A stretch of DNA of 64,000 nt from the NCBI GenBank assembly GCA_023014335.1, contig JAECYW010000033.1:310001-374000 (forward strand), written 5' to 3'. This DNA is from Galerina marginata (Eukaryota; Basidiomycota; Agaricomycetes; Agaricales; Galerinaceae). This document shows, in pieces, positions 56,272-64,000 of this stretch (position 1 is its first letter; every line of letters starts with the position of its first letter). The notes beneath the pieces are model-generated. The model worked only from the letters and a program-made list of their open reading frames with translations, was not told the DNA's origin and did not search any database. The translations under genes and the position numbers were made by a program.

Positions 56272-58219
56272 CTGTCGGCAGGATGGTGAAGGGTAGAGCG
56301 GGGGGTGCAAGCGGTGATAAAGAAATAGGTCAAAGTTGTGGTTGGGCCACGTCTGCTTCGTGGGACATCATGAGATATGTAGCAGACCGGAGGAAATTTC
56401 GCCATGGCAGAGCCCTTATCTCCCCCACTTCGTCAGGCTGTGAAAGTCGAAAAATGAATGACATCGAGGCGGTGTGGATAAATATAAAAGTCGCACCTGA
56501 CCACCCACTGCACCCTGTGCACGTCATTCAACACATCTAATTTGATAAACATGGGTTCAAAGAGAGGACGACGGTCCCCTGCGAGACGACCTAAAGCAGT
56601 GTTTTGAATTTTTTGATTGAATTTGAGCGGAAACAAATATGCTGGAGCATAGAAGATAACCGTAGATAATCGTATATTGAGGACTACACAAGGAAACTAG
56701 AAATTGATTTATGATGCTGGGGAAGAGGCATAATTTCATCTCGTAGTCGCAACATGTCCAGACCAAAAGCGTACGCGTGAGAGGTTGCGAATCTAGGTAA
56801 GAAGGAATGCCACCGAAAACGTCCCGGGGAATGGCCAAATTAGATATTAGAGATGTCAGCCGGTGACGCGACATGGGCACCGCCGAGGGTGATGTGGAGC
56901 CTGGGGCCTGAAGCTTGAAGTCGTAGCCATTACTCTAGAAAGGCCAGAGGATCACTAGTAGTGTAAAATAGATGACAGACATTGGCCTTCGAAGAATGGG
57001 CGAGTTCGGACAAGGGTCAGGCTGTAAAGAAGGCGATGCGATCCTCAACGATCCGTCGATCCTAACCCCGACCCTTGAAGATACGCGAGCACCAGTTAAG
57101 AATGAATCCAGCTTCGATATGATATGACATGACGATGCCCCGGATGTTGGCGCTGATGCAGGAAGATAGTAATGATACTATAGCTCACAGGCGGCTGAGA
57201 ATTCGAAACTTGGAAGGACAAATGGTCAGGAAAGTGATACCAAGTAAGGCAGGCGCTGGCGGAAGTCGATCAGGCTACAAGATTCCCAACCAACTTTCAA
57301 TCCAAACTGCAGGAACGGAAATATGAAAAGAAAACACACCGTTCGGGTCTTTGCTGAGTACGCTCCTCTCTTGGTGTCAAGCTTCTTTCATTTGAGGCGA
57401 GGTTCCTTCCGCTGTCACTAGATGCCGCTGGACCCAGGAGGGCGGGAGATGCAAGCTACGTGGTAGGGGAACATCAGTACAATGCGGTCATTGTGATTGT
57501 GCAGTATATGTTCCTGCCAGGTGGATGAAGCTGAGGCCAAGGAAAAAAGGTAGCACAGTAGCGCGACAGAAATGGGGAGGGCAATTTGAGGCAGTGCGTG
57601 TGAAAAGTAAATTTATATTGGCGTGCTGGATGATCCGGATCAATTCCCATAATAATCGGTGAACGCCGCTCTGAGCCGATATTGACCGTGACCCTTCCCG
57701 CGAACGACTCATCCTCAATCATTATCTGCACCCCCAGAATCTTGCCAGTGCCAGTCATATCACCGGACCATTTACGACAGCTTTGAACCTGGTTTCTTCA
57801 GCCATACGATAGCCGCCAGTCGCGCTCGGTCTTCAGAGAGACGCTTACGTTACTTTAATTGCTATGCCGTTCAAAGTTCTCCGAAGACGTCCAGCTATAA
57901 ATCGTGCTCGTTTCCCACCGTTTTGTCATTCTCGCGCAGTATTCCGTTAGATCTGGCTCGCTGAACAGAGTTCGATGTTAGAAGATATGTTAAGTAGCTC
58001 TTGGAGCGTTGTAAAAATTAAACCTCGATTATGTATCAGGCAGGGCGGAACTGACAAGCAGCAACACATTTGCTCTGTTATTTTTATTGACTGTCATATA
58101 GCTCTATTTTTCTGTAAAACTTTCGAACCTCACTTAACCGAAGCCCCGCGCTCAGTGCACGGAAGTTACAGGAAAGATAAATTTATTGCAAACTCGGCGG
58201 TCTATGTAGTGAAGGCCGA
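56272..58219. other. Gene-poor stretch
   Basis: No supported gene. The open frame 57474-57758 (minus) and others overlap in several frames without homology that I recognise. Confidence 0.4.
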
Positions 58220-59896
58220 TTAAACGTGAGGAATGAACGAAGTCCATTCCACCACTTCTAATGCTGTTTGTGGAAGGTCCCTAAAAGAGATAAACGCCTC
58301 CACCAAGAGGGCAAGTCTCGCAATGCCATAAAAGGGGAGCATCAGAAGAATCAATATTGCTATCAAATGTCCATGCCACGATTCCCCAAAATTAATGGAG
58401 GAATGCAGCTGTAAAATCGTAAGGAGAATACCGAGGAGCCCAATCGCCGGTATTCCTGTAATAACTGCAGAAGAAACACGCCAAATCTCGCCTTCAATAA
58501 TTGACGGGAAGGAGAAATACCAGCCACAACAATGGATGGCGCCGAAAAGTATGCCAACTACCGGAAGAAAAACGAATAAATTGAGCCTTGCTTGAGTTAC
58601 TTTGTGTGGGTTGGGATTATAGGCGTAGAATGTCTTGAGGCGTATCCTTTTGTCAGAGTTGACCTTGGTGTTGTCGTGACCCGTTGCATCTCCCATTCTG
58701 TGGACGAAGGAAATAAATTCTAAGACAGGCCAACGAAACAAAGTACCAGAAATGAAATTCCTTGTTCGGTGAAATAAATGCAAGAAATTGGCTTTATTGA
58801 TAGAACCGTAGGGCCGTGCCCGCCTAGTGGAATCGGAAGAAGGCACTTCCGGAAGTGCAGTGTTTCTTTCTAGTAGTAAAGACAAGGTCCGAGTCAATTA
58901 ACAATAAAATAGTGCGAAAATGTCTGTATTGACCTTCTGAGGTGTTGCCTTCTCCGACAGTTGCCGTGTCCCAGACACGGATAGCTAATAAAGACACGGT
59001 GGTTGAACATCAGCGTGGATCTGATCACCTCAGCTTAACTTACTTACAATTTTTATTGACAGCGGCTGTCCCTCTTATCTCGGTCGAGGTTGTTGCGTCA
59101 ACAATAGTGGGCTGCAAGAGGTCGACCCGGACAGTGGTCTCGACATCAAGTGGTTTTATCCACCAAAATGCGTACATGATCACATTGAGAGTGGCGTAGG
59201 CGAGCGTCACAAGTTCGAGTTGGGTGATTGTGAGGCCACGCACCCTGCGTGCGAGACACTGTGCAACGAACCAGGTGGTTTGAATGATGACGAGGCCCTT
59301 GGAGAATCCGTCGCCCTTGCTTCTGTCCTTGATGTCGCTTTCTGTGGTATCTGGCATTTCCACCTTTCCTTCTTGGAGGAGCTCCCACAGTCTATCTGGT
59401 AACAGCACGCCGGCTTCGTCATCTCCGTCATACAAAATAAAGCCGCCCATCTGAATAAAATATCCATGTGTTGTTGTCCACTTGTATTCTGAAGGAAAAT
59501 CAAATACAAGTCGCTCCGGAAATGGTTGCAAGGCTTACTGCTGAACTTGCTTACCACACGCCGGGCGCCAAACCACTGACTCGCGGCCCAGTATATGATA
59601 ACCTCCGGCGAAATGATTGACCAAAACGTGAGTTCTAGCTGCTGAAGTACCTTCTTCCGAGGTCCTTCGTCCGGCGCCAAAATATTAGGGTGGACAGACA
59701 CCCAAGCGCAGGCAATGATGGTGACAAGGCAGCTCCATAAAATATCCCAGATCGACCGCATATCTGGGCAGGCAATTTCTTGTGGAAGATTTGCACTAAC
59801 GTTTGTTTGTCGCGAGAACAGGTCGGAGGGCAGAGGAGCAGCGTATGTGAAGATACGACTTGTTTGAAAAACGTCGAGAATGATCAAAAATAACAT
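58220..59896 (-). CDS. Uncharacterised basidiomycete membrane protein, paralogue 2
   Basis: Four exons: 59896-59539, 59488-59048, 58984-58934 (51 nt) and 58869-58220; total 1500 nt, 499 residues, with all introns phase 1 as in its paralogues. The N-terminal hydrophobic leader ends around YAAPLPSDLFSRQ. It has the WDILWSCLVTIIACAWVSVHPNI hallmark, TTTHGYFIQMGGFILYDGD, DRSKGDGFSKG, and FWWIKPLDVETTVRVDLLQP. The last exon begins with a longer charged insert (RNTALPEVPSSDSTRRARPYG) than paralogue 1, followed by FRWPVLEFISFVHRMG and transmembrane helices, ending VVEWTSFIPHV. No lesion is visible. Function unknown. Confidence 0.86.
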
Positions 59897-61562
59897 TTTG
59901 GTGAGTGAACAAGTATGGGTGGCAAGTGGGGGTGCAAATGTAGTACTCGAGTAAAGCGATGTGAGTGTTATGTTATCTGGGAGTCAAGTACAATTTTCCT
60001 GATGTGACGGCGATTTCCTTGAGCATGGAGAGTAGTTTTTTTATTGCAAAGCGTTCCTGAGCACACTTTTATCGTATACATCCGCGCTGGGTTTGTTTGT
60101 AACCTGGAATGCTGAAACGTTGGAGGATATCCTATACATTTGACCCTTGCCGCGAGGCTCAACTAACCTGACGTGAGAGTTAAATTTGTTCGGGGTTGGC
60201 TCTAGCCCCGTAAGGCAGTTTATGGTCGCTTAGGTTTTAAGTTTTGTGCGTTCAATGTTAGAAGTCTCAGGACTCAGGAAACTTTGAATGTGGCTTCTTG
60301 GGCCTGGCGGCTCTCTAAAGTAGATAACAAGCCGTTAGTGAATCTTTCTTCAGCTCTTTTTCTTTGTCGTGTGACTATACATTATTCTATCTTCTTGATC
60401 ATCACTTCGTCCCCCTCTGCAAGGTGAGTGTACCGCCATCAATCGCCGCGGGGCCGCGTAAAAAAGATTTATGGGAAGCATTTCCAAAAGGGACACGATT
60501 GCCACTTATGCGCCACACTCGGAAGCACCGTCTGATCAGCAAGGCTCGTGGAATTACCCTAACATTTTATTTTAGTTTGAGAGACATGAAAATATGACGT
60601 CCATATCGATCATACAGTACTTGAAAACGGCTTCTTGGCTCACAAATCAACTCTAAATTTTAATTCGTATAGCTAGTTCTCGTGGACTTATTAGACAGGT
60701 AAATTCGGACCAAATCTCTGAGTTACTTCTTCGTGTCTTCAATTCAGCTCGTGCTTTCTACTTTACCTATTCATTTCCGTCTATGCTCCAATTGACCTAC
60801 GTTGTCAGCTGAAAGATCGACCAACCTGTCTTACAGTCGCTCCACCTGTCACCGAGATACCTCATGACCGACCCATTTCCGGCATCCTTGTCCTCGAACG
60901 TGAGATTAAGCCCGCGCAAAACCGGCGCCGTACGTCAAAAAGCTGTGATGTCTGATCCATAATTCGAGAAGGTCGGAGGAACATGCAAGGAGACGAATCT
61001 CCATCACAATTTTTCCCGAAGCCTACTGCTGCGGCTGTAACCATCGCCGCGACAGCAAACTTTGAGGAGGGAAAGGCTCTAGACTGCAAAATGTCGGTAA
61101 ATATTGTTCTTTCAAACAAACGCTTCACCATCCAAGTTAGGCGCCATGCAAACTGATAGGATCATCCAACGACATTCGCTGTGTTTTAAACCGAGGGGCT
61201 GCATAGCCACCGATCGACATGGCTCGATCATCAGCCAGATTCGGGTCCTGTTGAAGTTGCACCCGCCTTCACGTACGGACTCGGAAATGCATGGTAACCC
61301 CGCTATAGAAAATACCATAAAATAAGTTCTATGTAACGTTCTCTTTAGTGCGCACTGAGCAGAAAGTAGCGGAACAAATAACTGAATACTTGTCGGAGAG
61401 TTTCAGCCTTTGTCCATTTCGTCATCGGCACGACGTCTGGACACTTGCTATGTAAGTAAGTAACTTGTGTTTTCGCTGCTAACCGGCGAAATTTGACATA
61501 TTTATCTGCAGTCCAGTCAACTCTACATTTGTCGAAGTACGCTCTACATAAACCAACGTTGA
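59897..61562. other. Intergenic
   Basis: No supported gene. A small perfect hairpin CGGGG...CCCCG lies near 60191-60210. The open frame 60862-61131 (minus) is unsupported. Confidence 0.4.
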
Positions 61563-63197
61563 TTAAACATGAGGAATGAAGGAAGTCCATGTTACCACTG
61601 CTAATGCTGACTGTGGAAGTTCTCTAAGGGAAATAAGTGCCTCTACCAAGAGAGAAAATCTTGCAAGAATATACAAGGGGACCATTGGAAGTGTCATCCA
61701 CCTTAGAACGTCTCGGAATCGCGATACCAAGAGGGTAGAGGTGTAATACCGTTCTAAAAACGAAAAGAGAACATCCATGACCCCAATCGCCGCGGCTGCT
61801 GTAATAATTCCAGAGGAAAAACGCCAAATATTGAGTTCAATAACCGAAGGGAAGGAAAAATTCCAGCCCGCACAATGAATGACACCGAAAATTATACCAC
61901 ATAAGGGGTGGAGTATGGTTAAAATAACCTTCGCCAGAGTTAATTCTTCTGGGTTGGGATCATGGGCGTAGAATGTGTTGAGACGAATTTTGTCTTCAGT
62001 ATTGACCTGGGCTTTATCAAAGTCAGCCATGTCTTCCGTTGTGCGGACAATGGAGATGATCCAAGCAAAAGCCCGGTGCAGTAAATTACTAAACATGCCC
62101 CGCACAGCTTGATGAGCAGAGTGCCGGAGTTTACGAGCAGGGTATTTGTGCGTCTTCATTTTCAGAGGCTGGATCTTTTCTCGCCGCTCAATGTTACTGT
62201 CTAGTCATTTATGGAAGGTTTAATTGCAAAAGAAAATTTGATTTCAAAGCGCACTCTGACCTTTTAAAATGCTAGATTCCCCAAGGTTCAGCGAGTCCAA
62301 CGCGCTGTTCGCTATAAATACCATTGATGTTAAGCATTAATGTGGGCTATAAAATATAGCTCACTCACCGTCACACAATCGCTCATTTGTCTCCACTGAG
62401 AGTGATGTACTGGCGGCTGTTGGATGCAACAGGTGGACGCGGACCGTGGTTGTAACGTCAAGTGGCTTATACCACCAAAATGCGTACATGATTGCGTTAA
62501 GGGCGGCAAAAGCAAGGGTAACGAGCTCCAGTTCAGTGATAATGAGGCCTCGGACCCTCCGCGCAATACACTGCGTAATAAACCAGGTAGTTTGGATGAC
62601 AACTGCGGCCTTGGAAAGCTTGTCGCTCTTGCTTCGGTCCTTGATTTCTCTTTCTGTAACCTTAGGCATTGCCACCTTTTCTTCTTGAAGGAGATCCCAC
62701 AATTTTCCCGGCACCAGGACGCCTGCTTCTTTATCGCCATCGTACAGTATAAATCCTCCCATCTGAATAAAATGACCATGTGTCGTAGTCCATCCATATT
62801 CTGAAGAGAGATAAGGTACAAGTTGCATTTAACAAGGTTAGTTACACCCACCGCTGTATTTTTTCCCCAAACAGTGAGCGCCATACCACTGTACTGAGGC
62901 CCAATATATGACTAACTCTGGCGAAATTATCGACCAAAAAACGAGTTCAAACCGCTGAAGGGCCTTCTTCCAGCGCCCTTCGTCTGGTGCCAAGATATTG
63001 GGGTGGACAGACGCCCAGGAACAGGCAAAAATAGTGACCAGACAACTCCATACGATGTCCCATTTCGAGCGAGCATTGAGGGAGACACATTGTTGTGCAT
63101 CGATGTTTGTTCTTTGGGATAATAAGTCAAGGGGCGGAGCGGCATTGGCGTCGATAATGCCTTGAAGAAGGTAAACGATGGTTAAGATAAAGGGCAT
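61563..63197 (-). CDS. Uncharacterised basidiomycete membrane protein, paralogue 3
   Basis: Four exons: 63197-62852, 62800-62369, 62311-62261 (51 nt) and 62200-61563; total 1467 nt, 488 residues. An upstream in-frame ATG at 63335 exists, but the chosen start places a hydrophobic leader (MPFILTIVYLLQGIIDANA) first, as in the other two copies. Hallmarks: WDIVWSCLVTIFACSWASVHPNI, then TTTHGHFIQMGGFILYDGD, DRSKSDKLSKA (altered relative to DRSKGDGFSKG) and FWWYKPLDVTTTVRVHLL. The last exon starts with a basic region (MKTHKYPARKLRHSAHQ) and continues through transmembrane helices to VVTWTSFIPHV. The changed DRSK motif may indicate functional divergence. Function unknown. Confidence 0.85.
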
Positions 63198-64000
63198 GTC
63201 GGTAAGTAGGGCAGGAAATCTTGACTTTATAGCTGGAACCTTATTTATAAATGTCTGACTGCGGTGACTCTGCAGTTCTTCAGTATTACACAGCAGATTA
63301 TAGGCTAGACCAGAGTAGATGTTACAAACCCGCAATAGTCGGCTGTATACTAGGCTACTAGTTTCTCCTTCTCTACAACCATCTTTCCACCCCTTGATCT
63401 ACTCAGCCCATTTGCTCGTCTTTACTATGCTACATGAGCAGATGGTTTCCAGAGAGAGTCTGTGTGTCTTTCCATTCAAGGGCCCGGTGTGGTATACGGA
63501 TTTTGTGTGCCTTTGTTTGTCTGTCGATCGGCGGATTTCGCCATGACTGCCTTGCACCGACCACTTCTGCCGAAGCCACGTCGCTTTCCCCCTCACAGTC
63601 CCTAGGGCCTTCGTCCATTCTGCACTGGGGTAGAAGGAACAGTTCTACTCAGCTTCCCTGTTGCTCGTGCTACGGCTGGTTTTCCCTACGAACTGTGCCA
63701 GAAATGTCGAATGCCTTCCATTCCGGAGCCTGACTGCTTTTATCTTCTGAGCATCGCTTGCTTTGTATAATATATCTAGCTTGCCGTATCCCATCAAGAG
63801 GCATCGCAACACGCACCTCGCCGTCGACGTGATGTTCTCCGCCACAATGGGGTTCTATACACGGAAAGAAGCTTGTACTAGTGAGCATTCGACGATGCGG
63901 GTTCTTATTTCATCTAACTAACGAGGTCAAATCTAACTTTATGCATGTTTCCTCAGTGAATCAAAACAGCGGGATATCTTGGGCCGGTTTCGGTACGTGT
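63198..64000. other. Intergenic, right edge
   Basis: 5' flank of membrane-protein paralogue 3, then sequence with short unsupported open frames on both strands. No gene called. Confidence 0.4.

Overview
The window reads as nuclear DNA of a basidiomycete fungus, most likely an Agaricomycete. Coding genes are split by many introns of about 35-60 nt with GT..AG ends. The recognisable families are typical of mushroom-forming fungi: NACHT NTPases with an N-terminal GGNF motif, an AA9 lytic polysaccharide monooxygenase with a cellulose-binding CBM1, a PQ-loop membrane protein, a DUF6534-like membrane protein, and two families of uncharacterised multi-pass membrane proteins.

Left third (1-33.4 kb): four full-length paralogous NACHT genes, all on the minus strand, with the same four-exon structure (copies at 1.9-4.4, 7.1-9.6, 10.1-12.6 and 23.1-25.5 kb). 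The fourth carries a one-base deletion in its last exon. Copies 1 and 2 sit in a segmental duplication. Copies 3 and 4 each lie head to head with a plus-strand tandem array (13.1-22.7 and 26.0-33.4 kb). Together the arrays hold seven repeat units of about 2-2.8 kb with no conserved protein frame. Each unit contains three or four elements of about 102-133 nt (24 in total, one truncated). Every full element has closing arms that are complementary within the element although the arm sequence differs between elements, an inner hairpin with compensatory changes, and a conserved core TTTTC-T-GGT...ACC-CAY-GAAAA. Intron-like signals recur at the same places in the units. I read this as a previously unnamed family of structured RNAs carried by spliced, tandemly amplified host transcripts. 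This is the strongest candidate for something undescribed in the window.

Middle (34-46 kb): a secreted AA9 enzyme gene with 11 exons; three tandem minus-strand 7TM-like paralogues, the first of which has lost a 45-nt exon; a 963-bp element with 124-bp terminal inverted repeats; a second foldback region; and a PQ-loop transporter-like gene on the plus strand.

Right part (46-64 kb): a DUF6534-like gene; a relic of a PQ-loop exon; three paralogues of a four-exon signal-peptide/membrane protein family, all on the minus strand, whose third exon is exactly 51 nt in each; and a NACHT relic that has lost its Walker A motif. The rest is gene-poor.

The genes do not form a pathway. The layout is that of a duplication-rich, lineage-specific region of NLR-type and membrane-protein families with pseudogenes and small transposon-like elements. 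Exon boundaries were read by hand from splice consensus, paralogue comparison and frame continuity. Nothing was searched against a database.
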